64,000 nt of DNA, taken from Pratylenchus scribneri (taxonomy: Eukaryota > Nematoda > Chromadorea > Rhabditida > Pratylenchidae). The DNA is taken from the NCBI GenBank assembly GCA_030063045.1, contig JAQSEB010000015.1, forward strand, positions 1,116,001 through 1,180,000, given 5' to 3'. The notes below the pieces were generated by a model. The model was not told where the DNA came from, did no database searches, and saw only the letters and a program-made list of their open reading frames with translations. Every line of letters begins with the position of its first letter. Positions within the stretch are counted from its first letter, which is position 1. Shown here piece by piece: positions 46,281-59,800 of the stretch. Made by a program: the position numbers and the translations under genes.

Positions 46281-47556
46281 CAGGGTGGCCGAAAAGTCCG
46301 TTCCCACTTGTTTTTTATCATAACTTTATTACAAATAAAGATAAATGGATTAAAATACAATCAAATGATGGACAAAAGAAAGGGGTATAACAATAATTAA
46401 ATTGATTCAAAATGGCCACCCTTGGCTTTGATACATAGACGTAAACGTTTGGGGAAATTTTCGCAAATGGCACGCAGCTCTTGGACCGGAATTTTCGCCC
46501 ATTCCCTAAGAAGGGACTGTCGTAATGACTCCAAATTTTTATGTGGTTTAGCACAGGCCCTGGCCTCCAAAATGGACCATACAGAATAATCCATAGGGTT
46601 CAGATCCGGGGAATAGGGAGGCCATTCTTCGGTGGAAATGAACCCAGGCAAATGGTCCCGACACCACTCCTGAACTTCTCGGGCCTTATGGGCGGGGGCA
46701 GAGTCTTGCTGAAAAATCCATTCCCTATTCCCGAAATGGGTCCTGGCCCAAGGTTCTAAAACCCCCTGGAGAATTTCTTGAAGGTAGTAGTTTTTGTTGA
46801 TTTTGACCCCCGGATCCACAAAAAGCAGCGGAGTCTTACCCGATGAGCAAATTCCGGCCCAAACCATTAATTGTTGGGGATGTTGGGAATGGGAAACAAT
46901 CTTATCAGAAAGAGGAGGTTTTGTTGTCCATATTCTGTCATTTTGATGATTATGCGCCACCTCGATGGTGAAGATTTTTTCATCCGAAAACAGAATCTCA
47001 GGACCTGCGTGCCGCTGAAGGAGGAGTCGACATCTTTGGACTCTAATTCTTTTGTTTTGATCATTCAGAAATTGAACTTTTTGGAGCTTGTAGGCCTTTA
47101 TCCCAAGTTCAGATTTTGCAATGCATCGAACCGATGTTCTTCCAATTCCGGTTTCACGGGCCACTTTTCTCATTGAGATCCTTGAATTTCGCTTGACTCG
47201 CATTTTGATGATTTTCCGGTTTCTGGGTGTGTTCACTGACTTGGGTCTTCCGCTTCTTTTGAGGTCCTCTATTGTGCCAAATTCCCTATACAATTTATTT
47301 GGACTTTTTCTTTGAAATTTTTTTTACCGGAATTTTTTGATGATTTTGCTCACACCCCTTTTGGAGAGGCCAACTTGGGTTGCAATCTTTGAAGGCGCCA
47401 TTCCCGAATTAAATAATGCAATAGCGGAATTTCTTTTATCAGCCATTATAGGAAAATGTTTGGGCTAAAAAATGAACTATAATTCAATAATCCCACGAAT
47501 GAATGAAAATCAATAAAATAAAAATAAAAGTGGGAACGGATTTTTCGGCCACCCTG
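46281..47556 (-). mobile_element. maT-type (Tc1/mariner superfamily, DD37D) transposon
   Basis: Terminal inverted repeats of ~34 bp (left CAGGGTGGCCGAAAAGTCCG, right end CGGCCACCCTG) flanked by TA on both sides (46279-46280 and 47557-47558). Length 1276 bp with a transposase on the minus strand. Structure is complete at both ends. Confidence 0.93.
46397..47446 (-). pseudogene. maT transposase, one in-frame stop
   Basis: From ATG at 47446 to the stop at 46397 the frame would be 349 codons, broken only by TAA at 47324-47326 (codon 41), next to a run of eight A. The N-terminal helix-turn-helix part reads SAIALFNSGMAPSKIATQVG, and RSGRPKSVNT starts the GRPR-like linker. The catalytic triad is visible: FSDEKIF, WIFQQDSAPAHKA and YSPDLNPMDYSVW, with 37 residues between the second and third aspartates, the DD37D signature of maT. 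Apart from the stop it looks intact, so inactivation is recent, or a small intron is read there. Confidence 0.85.
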
Positions 47557-47819
47557 TAATGTATTCTTTTTAAAAATAAGTGATCAGAAACATAATTGGG
47601 CAAAATTTTATAACCCGAAAAAGGAAAAATCTGTTATTTTGGCCTGACCACTTTTTTAGTCAAAAACTTTTTGCAATTTCCAATCAAATCCACTAATTCT
47701 AGGCAATAAAATGGTAAAAAAAATGTGCTAAATTCTAAGCTAATATTCACTTAAAATTTAAAAATTAATTTGATGTATAAAATGTGGATTAAATTCCATT
47801 TACATTTTAATTCTATTCA

Positions 47820-50800
47820 TCAAATAAATTGTCTTCCGATATAAAAATCATCCTCAATAAATTTACCAATATTTTGTGCTCGATCGAAGAACATTCCGCC
47901 GCCGGCTGTTCCTTTGTTCGAATTTGAGGAAGAAGTGGATGGACCAACAACACTAACATCCACTCCATTCATTTGTCGTTTAAGTTGTTGTGTGGCCCGA
48001 ATATGCGATGAATTTCCCATATCAATGTCCAATCGCCGCAAATTGTTGATGATCAAAATTGGGTGGACACGGCCAATTTGCGTTTTCAAATTGTAAACTT
48101 GACGGAAATCGGTCAACATTACGCGAATACCTATGTGATAATTTTGAGATTAATTTTTTGGAATTAGAAAGAAATCACATTTATTTCCATAATATAAATT
48201 TATGGTTGGTACTTACGTTACGTATTATCTGTGCGGAGATTTTTTAGATCAATTGGGGAGAGGTACCGGTGACCCCCCCCCCCCCCCATTCTTCACCCGG
48301 TATTAGGGGTAATTTATTATATATGGAAAAATTTGGGGAAGAAATATATGGCCAAGATTATTAAGGTTCAGTGGTTTGTCATAGACCTCTAATTAATGTA
48401 TTCTGATTGAATACGACGAGGCGCATCAGTTGAATATGTTTTGGTTTGGGTGTAACCAATTCTAATCAGTTTTGAACTAAACCCAAAACTGGTTTAAACT
48501 GTTTTAATCAAATTTATTTTGGCCCAAAAATCAAATATAAATCAAGCGTTTTGGCAAGATCTATCGATTTGGAATAAGGTTTGGGCTTTGGGGGTTTATC
48601 TTTAGTTTTTGAGAAAAACTCAGGAAAAAAAATTGCCGAATTTTCTAACATAAAATGGATTTTTTAAAAATCTAAAGTCAGTTAAATTTTATATTTTTTT
48701 TTATTATTATTTGAAATTAAATTAGAGAATTGAAGACTGACCAGGTGGAAAGAATTTGGCCAATCCCCATCGATTTTTCAACTCCGCGCTGAATTGGCAA
48801 TCGCAGGCCAATGTGCCATCGTACAATTTGAGTAGGCCATTTGTATAGTTGACCACACGGAGCACTGGCCGAGTGCCACGTAAATCTTGATGGTCCAGAA
48901 AACGCTGAAAATTAATGGAGGTAAAATTTTGGATGGGAATTATATTTTCAAAAATTAATTCCTATAAAAATTATCAAAATATAAAAGGGAAATATTGAAA
49001 ATGCCGAATAAAGTTTTAAAAGGTTTTATTGGTTTAGTGGTATTTCCTAGACCCCCAAACCCTATACCCAATCGATAGATCTCGTCAAGACGCGTCGATT
49101 GGTATATATTTTGTCGTGGTTTGAACAAAAATTTAGGATGTTAAACCGTTTAAACCGTTTTATGGGGTTCGGTTCAAAACCAATTAAACCATCAAATTAT
49201 ATACCAATCGACGCGTCTTGACGAGCTCTATCGAATGAGTATATGGTTTAGGGGTCTAGGAAAAACCACTAAACCGATAAAACCTTTTAAAACCTTATTC
49301 GGCATTTTCAATAATTTATTCGGCAAATTAAAAATTATCAAAATATAAAATTCGAAATTTCATCAATTTAATTCCTTTCTTTAGATTTTATTTAAGCATT
49401 TTTAGGTTGATATAATAAATATTTTATAAGAAAGATTTTAAGCTAAAAATCATTTTTTGGGAAAAAATTGATAATTTTTCTTGCCCAAAATATTTTATCC
49501 ATCATAAACTCTAAAGTCTAAAATATTTTGTTGGAAAAATTCTTAAAATATCGATTAAAATATACCATAAAACTTCTATTTGAAGCCCACCCTAAAGAGC
49601 CTATGAAATTTATAAGCCCATGGGCTTCTAATAGAAGTTTTACGGTATTTTAAAATGGAAGTATGGATCACAGGGCTGGGGCCGCAATTGCGATTTTCGA
49701 TTGCGATTTGGTATTTTTCGGGAAAATTTTGAAAAATTATGAAAAAAGTAAAGAGGGGACTGTTAACTTTTCGATTTAATTGCGGTTGCGATTGCCGCAA
49801 TTGCGGCATTTTTAAGTTGCGGCCCCAGCCTTGGTATGGTTTCAAAAATGGATATAAAATTGGTACCTGGAAAAATGTGCTTGTTAAGCCAAGTGTCGGT
49901 GAAATTCGTAGCCATTTGGAATTTGTCGGATTCATTGGTGGCCGCGGCTTGATGATCATCAAATTGTCCAAATTGGTCGGCGTTGAACCGGATTCGGATT
50001 TGTCGATCTGTTAAAAATTACATTTAAGAAATTTTTAGAATGACATGGATTAAATTTGTAATATTAATTTTTTATATTTCCGAAAAAATGATTGATAAAA
50101 AGAAGGACTAAGAACTCAACTAATATTCAGGATATTTAGATCGTAAAATTGCAAAATAATTTATTCAATTTTTGGGTAAAATTAGTCAAATTATACTTCG
50201 GAAATGTCAAAATAACTGAAGAATTTTTTTTGGATTTTTATAATTTTAATTTTAAGATTTTTTCTCTATACCAAAACGGGCAAAATAAATAAGGTTTAAA
50301 AGTGGCCTCTCAACTTTTTAACTAAATTCCACGCATGGAAAATATAATTCTACTGCTATAATTGTGAGTTTAAAAAGCATTGTAAAAAAGCCATGTTTTC
50401 TTTCTAATTTAAGAAAAAAAAATCAAAAATATTCAGAATTTATTTCCATGTGTAAAAATTTTATTAGTTTCTTTAAAAAAAAATTCCTCTCCCACTGTAA
50501 ATATTTTTTTGGCCTTCATTCGTTCCAGCAATAATTTTTGGCGAAAACGTTCTTCCTCATTTTTTGATGCAAATGGCGTAGATTTCTTTTTGGCCATCAT
50601 TGGCAATTTGGGCGGCAAATCCGGGTCATCATCTTCTTCGTCCTTTACATTCGCTTCTTCATTTTCCGATGAAGGCTTTTGATGTTTTACTTGGCCATTT
50701 TCAGAACTTAAAAGGACGAAAATTTTTTTTAATTAAGATTTAAGTAAATTAGATGTCTATTTTATGTGTTAATCTATGTTGTAATGAAAATTATAATTAA

Positions 50801-53800
50801 ATATAAAATCCAAAATTAATTTTTATATATAGTAGGGCAATTTAAATAAAAATATAAAAATTATTTTTTAAAATATTTTCATGAAAAATAATTTTTATAC
50901 CGAATTATATTTTACAAAAATAAATAATTTTTTGATGTAAAATAAGATTTCTTGGAAAAATAAAACATTCTTAAAGAAAAATTTTATACAATATAAAACC
51001 TTTTTTTTCAGTTCTTTAGATCTATATCCTAAACCCAAATAAAATAATTAATAATAAAAATGGTCAAAATGATTTATTTTCTAACCAATTTAATTATTTA
51101 TTTATGAATGTAAAAACGAAGGAAAAAACTTACTATTTTTGGGTTTTTAAAATTCTATGTCTAATTTTTAGATAGGGTGTAAATTTGCGATGTAAAAAAT
51201 CTGATCACAATAAATATTTAATTTATTAAATAATATTTAAACTTACGTATCAAATTCACTGGGCTCCATTCCATCTTCAACAGCAGATTCCTTGCGCTCC
51301 ACTACTTCCTCTTCCTCGGGGTCAATGACCGGCGATTCTTCCGTGAACAATTCCGGCATTTCATCATTGCAATTTTCGGCCTCCTCTTCCTCCTCCATCA
51401 TCATTTCGTCTTCTTTCCCATCTTTTTCCTCATATTCTTCCTCATTAATATCGTCCACATTTCGTTCAAACAATTGGAATGGATGGTGAATTTGCCTTTG
51501 TCCGTGGCCACTTTTATCCCCGCGATTGTCATTTATTTCATCCAATTTCCAATATTTGATAATTTCATCACGGAATGTTTCTCGACCTTTTCGATAGCCA
51601 TGCTGGGTCCACACATGGTTATAGAGGTAGTAGAAATCGCAGAAACTGCAAAAAAAAAATTGAAAATTGGGAGTTTAAATTAAGAATTATGTTTGCCAAT
51701 TAAAGTTAAACTTTTTTATGCGGAGCTTTAAATATGCTTATAAACCAAATAAAAATTGAGCTAAAAATGTTGAACTTTTTGATCACTTTTTTACGATTTA
51801 TATATAACTTTTTAACTTTTATCACTTTTTCAGCCTTTATGTATTTTTTATCACTTTTTCTTCAACCTCTTTGAAAATTTTCGGAAAATTCTACCAAAAA
51901 ATCAAAATTTTCCCTCTGAGAAACTTTTTGGAAAAATATGTTTTTTATTAAACTATCTTTTAGTGTTTTTATTTAACTTTTTTGCCAGCCCATTAATGAG
52001 TTTTTAATTGTTGGAATAGAATAAATTTGAGACAATTTGAAATCTTTCAATTAATTTAATGCAAAAGGTTGTCCAGATGTACCGTACTTTTTTTTGATTG
52101 ATCTAATCTCTGAAAATTAAAATGTAGTTTTTCCTATGCGGTAATTTTTTGTCAAATCTTTCCTATGGTCATCTTTGGGTTAAAATTTTGTTATCATAAA
52201 ATGGTGGGTAAATACATTTTTAAAATATTTTTAAGGGTTTATATTTTAAAATAAAAAATTTTTCAAATTAATAAATTGAAATATTTTATTATTAGTTAAA
52301 GTTCAACCCCAAAAATACGTACACTTTTTTGCAAATAATGCATTGTGAATATTTCTTGCTGAATTCAGTTTTTCCCTGTTGCCGGCCTCCGCCATACTGT
52401 TTGCCTAGCAAATTTGCATTTGCCCTTGGATCGGACCAGAAACGGGCAACTTTCTCGCGCAATGCATCCAAAGTGATCAAATAGTTGTGTTGACGGCGTA
52501 AATGCAATCGCATCACATAAAAGTCGGCCAATCTGTGAAAATAAAATTTAAATATAATTAATATTTAATTGAAAAAATTATAATTCTAATCATGTATCTT
52601 GAAAAAAGGAAAAATAGAGTAAAAAGTGTCTGAACATTTTATAATGATTTAATTAACAACATGACTTAATAATCTATCACTTTTTGTGAGCGAAATAATT
52701 AAAGGAAAATAATTAATTTGGCGAAAAATTGCAAATTTAGAAGTTTATCTCATCAGGCTAATAAACTTTATATCCAATTGATATATCTAGTCATAGTCAA
52801 TTCGCAACATTTGATTATGTTTTCGCCTTGGTTTAACCAGTTTTAACTTAATAGTTTTGAACCAAAAACTAAATCGGTTTATTTTAAACTGTTTAAAATC
52901 CTTTAATTTTGACCAAAGCATGAAAAATTATATACCTATCAATCGATTTAATGGTATATAGTATATGGCTGAAGGTCTTACAATAAATTATTGAAGCGTT
53001 TTATAATCGTTTCCATTTTCAATACTTTTTCTCCAGCAGATTTACTATCTTCAATTAATTGCCTAAAGGTAAAGCCTTAACCTCAACCTTTAATGATTGT
53101 TTTTGGAACAATTATCCCATCCCGAGGGTAGAATTAAACAACAGAGTCTGAATTTGAGGAAAATTTAAAATGGATGCCCTTAATAACCTTGAGGGCAGAA
53201 TTAACCCACAAAAATAAACTCTGGAAACTCACTTTTTTCCACACAAAATGCAATATGAATATTCCTCGGGGTAATCGTATCTGTCATTTCCATCTGTGGA
53301 ATTGAATTGCTGAGGGCCAACACCAATTTCGATGGATGTCGACGGTAACATTGACAATTGGAAGGGAAGACCTCTTTTGGGAGTGATTGCTGATGATGAT
53401 GAAAACGACTAAAAAAATAAAAAAATTGGCTCTTTTGATTTTTTCAAAATTTTCTTTTTAGGATTTTAGATAAAGGATTTTGGGATGAATTTATTATTAT
53501 TCTATCCGATACCCGATAGACTAATGAATGTGTTTTATATTATTCTAAAAATTTTAACTTTTATTATTTTGGGCTGCAAATTTTGTTTTGGATAAAGAAA
53601 GCAAATTTAGGAGCCACTAATTCGGTTAACCTAACAAAATCCCACATTTAGAGACTCTCTATGATTGGCCAAAAACCCAGGCAAATAGGTAATGAATTTT
53701 GCACTTAATCATAAATTAAGCTTTTCAATTTTTTAGAGTTTCAGGCAAAGATATTTTAAATCCCCATAGACCATATTTTATTTTAATTATATTATTCAAA

Positions 53801-56800
53801 GTCGGTTTTAAACTGAGATTTTCGTTTACGATTTTTGGCGAAAAATTGGCTTGGTTCGGTACGGTTAACGAATCTAAAATAATGCTATTTTAATTACACT
53901 AGCCTGTTTGACACTTGAAGGGATAATCACGGCCAATTTTCTTGCCGTTTCATTAGTGCGAACGGCGGCTGCTGATGTTGTTGGTTCGTCCATTTGGTCA
54001 TTGTCAACTTCATTATTCGGTGGATCATCCGCCATTTCCTCTGTCGCTTCGTCGGCACCAATTTCGGGAATAATTTGCATTTCTTCCATTTCCCATTGAT
54101 CATCGTCATAGGGAGGCTCCTGGAAAAAAATTTTAAATTAATTTTTTAATGAATTGAAATTAAATTTTAATGAGAAATATTTAATTTGCCGAAAAAAACA
54201 TCTGAAAAGTTTTTAATGGTTTAGAATTTATCCTATACCCATAAAACTTATATTCAATCGATCAAATCGATATATCTTGTCATGCAGAATTTAATTGTTT
54301 TGGTTGGCTTTGGTTTTAATCAATTATAATTCGGTTTTGAAACAAAAATCAAAATTGACTTAAACCATATTTGACAAAACCATGACCCTGAGAAATTATA
54401 TACCATTCAATAATAGCTCTATTCTATGATAAAATATGATTTGTAAATATATAACTAAGCCTTAAACCATTATAATTATTTTGATGTTATGTATTTTTTG
54501 GCAAATTAAAAATTAAATTTTATTTTCTTTCAGAAAAATCAAATCCAATTCTTTTATACAATATCAAATGGGTAGAAGCTGAAAGCAAAACTACTCGAGT
54601 TTCCTTTTCAATCCTTTCTTCTATTATATAATTATATTTTCTATTTCTATTTCCCTATTTTCAGCGCATCCAATATCCAAATCCAAAAATGCCAGCAATA
54701 CAAAATCCCAAATTCCATCTTGGCCATAATACCTTCTCATTGATTTTATTTTACTCAAAAAACCAAAAAGTCAGCTAAAACCGATAAAATGACAATTCTT
54801 CATGGCCTTAATTTGTTTAGTATTGCGGTCTTTTTAAATGTTTTGACCGATTCTGCCGTTCAAGGAAGAATTTTTGGATGGAAAAATCTAATAAATTTTG
54901 CAACTGAAAATGCCGTAGATACAGGAGAGAAAGCATCGGCCTTACTCGATTATAAGTACATTGAAGGCGAAAAAGTGCCAGTTTATTATGGTCATTTAAC
55001 ATTTATTAATTCTTCATTTAATTTTTTCAAATTGACTGAACAAAAAATCGTAGTTCAAAAAATAAGTAATCTGCCTTTTGCATAACCTTTTATTATAGAT
55101 CAGACAACAGATAGAGATGAAACGTTGGGCAAAAATCGGCAATAGTTAAAAATTTTAATTTGTTGAAAGATAACATTGTAATTTTTGATAAAAAGAGTGT
55201 AGAAATGCCAAAATTATATTGGTTTTAGAGTTTGTTCTATATTAACAAAATACCATTGGATAGAGCTGATCAAGACGCATCAAAAGGTTGGTCAAAACTC
55301 AAAATTAAGTTAGAATTGATTAAAGCCAAGCCAAAACATAATCTAATGATGTGTCTTGAGGAGATCTACGGATCGATTAAGGGTTTGGGTTTAGGATAAA
55401 TTTCAGACTGAACCGTTTTCGGTATTTTCAATATTCTTTTTAGAAAATTAAAATTTCAGAAGGCCCCATTTCCCATAACATGGATGAACTTTTCAAACAA
55501 ATTGACACTGATGGCGATGGAAAAATTTCGGTGGACGAAGCCGCCGAATGGTATGCCAAAATTGTGAATCGTCCGAAAGATGAAGTACGAAGTGATGCGG
55601 AATTTCTTCTTATTTTCGCCCAAGCAGACACAAATCGTGATGGCTACATCGATCGGAATGAAATGGAAAACGCGCTGAATTATGCAATGGCAAATGATGG
55701 AATGGTGGAAGAAGAAGAAAAAGGGACATCGGATGGGAAGAAGAATGAAGAAGTGACATCATCCGATGGAAAAAGGGAAGAGGCATTAATTCCAGCCAAA
55801 GAAGAGGAAGTGACCAAGGAAGAGAAAGTAACCTCATCAAATGAAAAGGAGGAAGAAGCCACTATATCCGTTGGAGATGAAGAGAAGGTGACTTCGAAGG
55901 AAGGAAATGATGAGGAAGAGTCTTCCAAGGAAGTGACAAATAAAGAGAAAGTCACATCCGATGTAAAAAAGGAAGAGGATTCAGTCTCATCTGAAGAAGT
56001 AACTCCTTATGAAGTGAAGGAAGTGAAAGTAGCCTCCGATGGAAAAGATGAAAGTTCGGTCTCGTCCGAAGAAGAAGAGAAAATACCCACAGAGGAAGGA
56101 AAGGAAGGGAAAGCGACCTCTTCCATCTCTTCCGAAGAAGAGGAAGTGATAAAGGATGAGAAAACGACCTTGGAGGACGGAAAGGATGGGGAAGGGTCCT
56201 CCGAAGAAGTGAAAAATGAAGAGAAAGTGAACTCATCCGATGAAAAAAAGGATGAGAGTTCAGTCTCATCCGCCGAAAAAATGACTCCTTCTGAAGTAAA
56301 TGAAAAGAAGGAGGCCATGGAGGATGGAAAAGAAGATGAGTCAATCTCATCCAAAGAAGAGAAATTGGCCTCCGATGAAAAGGAGGATGAGGAAGAGTCC
56401 TCCAAAGAAGTGACAAATGAAAAGAAAGTTACTTCATCCGAAGTAAAGGAAGAGAAGATGACCTCTGCTGATGGAAAGGATGAGAATTCGGTCTCGTCCG
56501 AAGAAGAAGAAGTGACAAAAGTGAAGAGAGGGGACTCATTCATCATCCGATGAAAATAAAAGGAAGAAGAATTTATATTGGATGAAAAAAGACAAAAGAT
56601 TTCACTTCACTTTGATCAATTTTGTGTTATTTTTCAAAATTTCGGGAGGAAGATAAAGTGACTATTATTAAATTTTCTGACCTAACTGGGTTATTTCTTC
56701 TATTTTAACGTATAAAAATGTCATTTTAACTGGTAAAATTGCTATTTTTTGGTCCTTTCCCATTCCCAATTTTTAATAATTTTCGTACCGTTTTTATTGG

Positions 56801-59800
56801 CGTTTGTTCGGCATTTGTTTTCTCCATCTCCGTAGATTTGGCATCAATTGCATTTGCTGGAACTTCCTTTACATTGGCTTTTTCTGGTGTTTTCGGCTTC
56901 ACTTCCTACAAAAATAAATTAAAATTATTCAAATGGCTTAGAAAAAGTGAAATATTTAATATTTAATGACTAATAAAACCCATCGAAAATGCCGAAAGAT
57001 TCTAAAAGTTCCGATTTCCTAAGTTAATCCTAAACCCACAAACCCTCTGCCCAATTGATAGATCTCGTCGATACGCATCATTTGATTATGTTTTGGCTTG
57101 GGTTTAACAATTCCAACTTAGTTTTGAACAAAAAAAAGCGGTCTAAACCGTTTAATACCCGTTAATTTTGATAAAACTATAACAAATTATATACAATCGA
57201 TGCATTTTATTAAGTGGTATCATACATGGGTGGGGGCAGAAACCAGAAACACCCAGGCCCCTGGCGAATTGGGCGAGGTTCAAATAATTTTTTTGAGAAG
57301 TCCCTTTTTTCGAAATTTCGTGCTGCAGGCGAAAATGTATAATCATATATTTGGTTTACGAATTACGATTTATGTGGATGCTTAGTTCAGCAAAGAATGG
57401 AAATTATCGAATTAGTTTAATAAATAAACCAAAAAAACGGGTTGGAAAAACCTTAAAATAATAAAAAAAGTTCTTCAAAACATAAATCTATAAATGTTAA
57501 ATTTACAAAAACTTAGTTTGTTTGAAATGTTATGAAACTGGTTTTAAGGGTTTTCTAACAATGCTGAATTTGATTTTTTTGGTTTAATCCTTCTTAAATA
57601 CTATTTTGATAATTTTCATTCCGTTGAGATAAGTTTTTTTGGTAGAATTGAGATAGCATTTATGGCTATTGAATGTAGGATAAATAATTAAAATAATTAT
57701 TCTGGTATTTTCAATATTTTTTCTCCAAATTATCCCCAACCAAAAATATTTCAATTGAAAACCTGCTGTAAAATATCATTTCCGGCATTTTCCTCATCCG
57801 CCTTTCCTTCATCCACATTTTCCAATTGTTTCTCCTCCTTTTTGTCCTTTCCATCTTCCGCCTTTTGTTGTTCATCTTCATTTTTGCCATCCAAATTTGT
57901 TGTGATTTGGGCAATGGCCGCCACCTCATCCCTGCATTTTTGGCGCCACAATTGTGGATGAGTTCCAATCAAATGCCATTGCAATTGTTGGAATTTCAGT
58001 TCGCCTCGTCGCATTGAACATTCCCAGGCACAATTATTGCATCGAATTCGGAGTAGCCAAAGCTAAATATGCCAATTTATAAGATGAGATATCAGCAGAA
58101 ATTTTTGAGAATTTTTTAAAAATTTTAAAAAATTTTTGGTTTCATAATTCGGACAAAGATTTTCGAATGCATTTACCAAAAACTTGAATTTTACTCTTCA
58201 TTTTATTAAATTCAGAAGAGATTTTCACAATGGTTCGTAGTACTCCGATAGTCTAAATGGCTTAAATCTCTACCCCTAGACACATTTTTCTATTACTACC
58301 AAGCGGCCATCGCCCCCCCCCCCTTATGGGGAAAATTTCCTACTAAAAATTGAAAATTTTTTCAAATTTCTCCCATCAGTGGTAAATTTCCAAACATTGC
58401 CTGGATGGCTATTGGCTACCTCTTTATTTACAAAACTAAATCTTATCAGTAAATCCTAAAACGGCTGCGGCGCTAGAACGGCTCCGAACTGGGTCCACTC
58501 CTCATCCAATTTACCAATCTTTGGTTGGTAATCTTTGGTAAGCAATGCCGACATTTTACTATGAATTGGTTACACTTGTAAATGTCGGCATATTCTTATC
58601 AAGATGGTTAGAAGACCAAAAATCAACCAAAAATTTTATTTTGTGATTTTTTCCAGAATATTTATTCCAGTCCGGAAAATTTTGCTCAGTGGACGATGTA
58701 AATTTTAATTAATTTATTAATTGGCCAAATAATAAGCTCTAATCCTCTTTCTTAAGTTGAATCAACGCACAAAAATATTGAAGAAATTTAACTGGTTTGA
58801 ATTTTTAGCAATATTCAAAATTTCATACCTCATTAATTGGTGTAAAATAACGCCACCAAATTCGATTATTGTTCGTCGTCGACATTGATGCGGAAGTGGC
58901 GGAGGAAGAAGCGGAAGATAATGTCGAATTGGAATTTTGTTGGCCATGGCCAGATTCTCGGGTGATAATTATTTTCGTTGGATTTGGATTCGGAGAAGAT
59001 TTGCTGGGATTGTTGTTCTCATTCGGATTGGAAGAATGTGGAAATTTTGTCAATGTTGTTGTCAATTTTGCATCCTAAAAATATTTTTAAATTAGACTGT
59101 GATAATTCCAAAAAAATGGAATAGGACCTTTTGGGGGAAAAATTTTCCGCTGCGTAGTTTTGGTCACAATTTTGCCCCGCAGGACTATTTTAGTCTAAAA
59201 TTTTGTCCCGGGTCCATTTGGCGAAAATTGCCAATCCCGAAATTTTTGCCCACTTCCAAAATTTTTCCTGGCTACGATCCTACATCGTTATTAATTATTA
59301 TAATTATAAGATTTTTCAACTTACACCAAAAAAAGGCAAAGGGGGGGGGGGTACACGAAAGGCGGTTTTAGATGAAAAAATTATTTTATATGGCCAAATT
59401 ATAGCTTAATCGAGGCCGTGACCAAAGAATTATTTCATCTTGGTAATTGTAATTTTTCCAAAATACTTTTGATTTGGCCCTCTCTTTATTTTCATGACAA
59501 TAGTTGGCAACATCTTACCAAGATTAATACATCTAAAAACCGAGCCCACTCACAGTTTCGTCTTTCGTGGTCATCGCTAATTAATTATACCTCTATAGTA
59601 TGTTATTTAGGAACTTTAATAAAAAATTTTCAGAGAAACCTCAATTCCCCTAGTTTGTAATATTCTTGGTAAATTAAGTCGAGATTTACTATCTTGGTAA
59701 GAATGACTTTTCAAATTTTTGTCATATTTTTGTAAAACTACCATGTCCAAAAATTTTTATTGGCACTCTCAGAAAATATTGCCCATTTCCCTAAAAACCT

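Noticed and set aside
53890..53900. GC-AG intron after the 53900-54119 exon
   Set aside because: A canonical donor (GCTA followed by gtgtaa) with an acceptor at 53390-53392 gives consistent phase, so no GC donor is needed.
55680..56546. Long minus frames under the EF-hand tail
   Set aside because: Antisense shadows of the Glu/Ser repeats.
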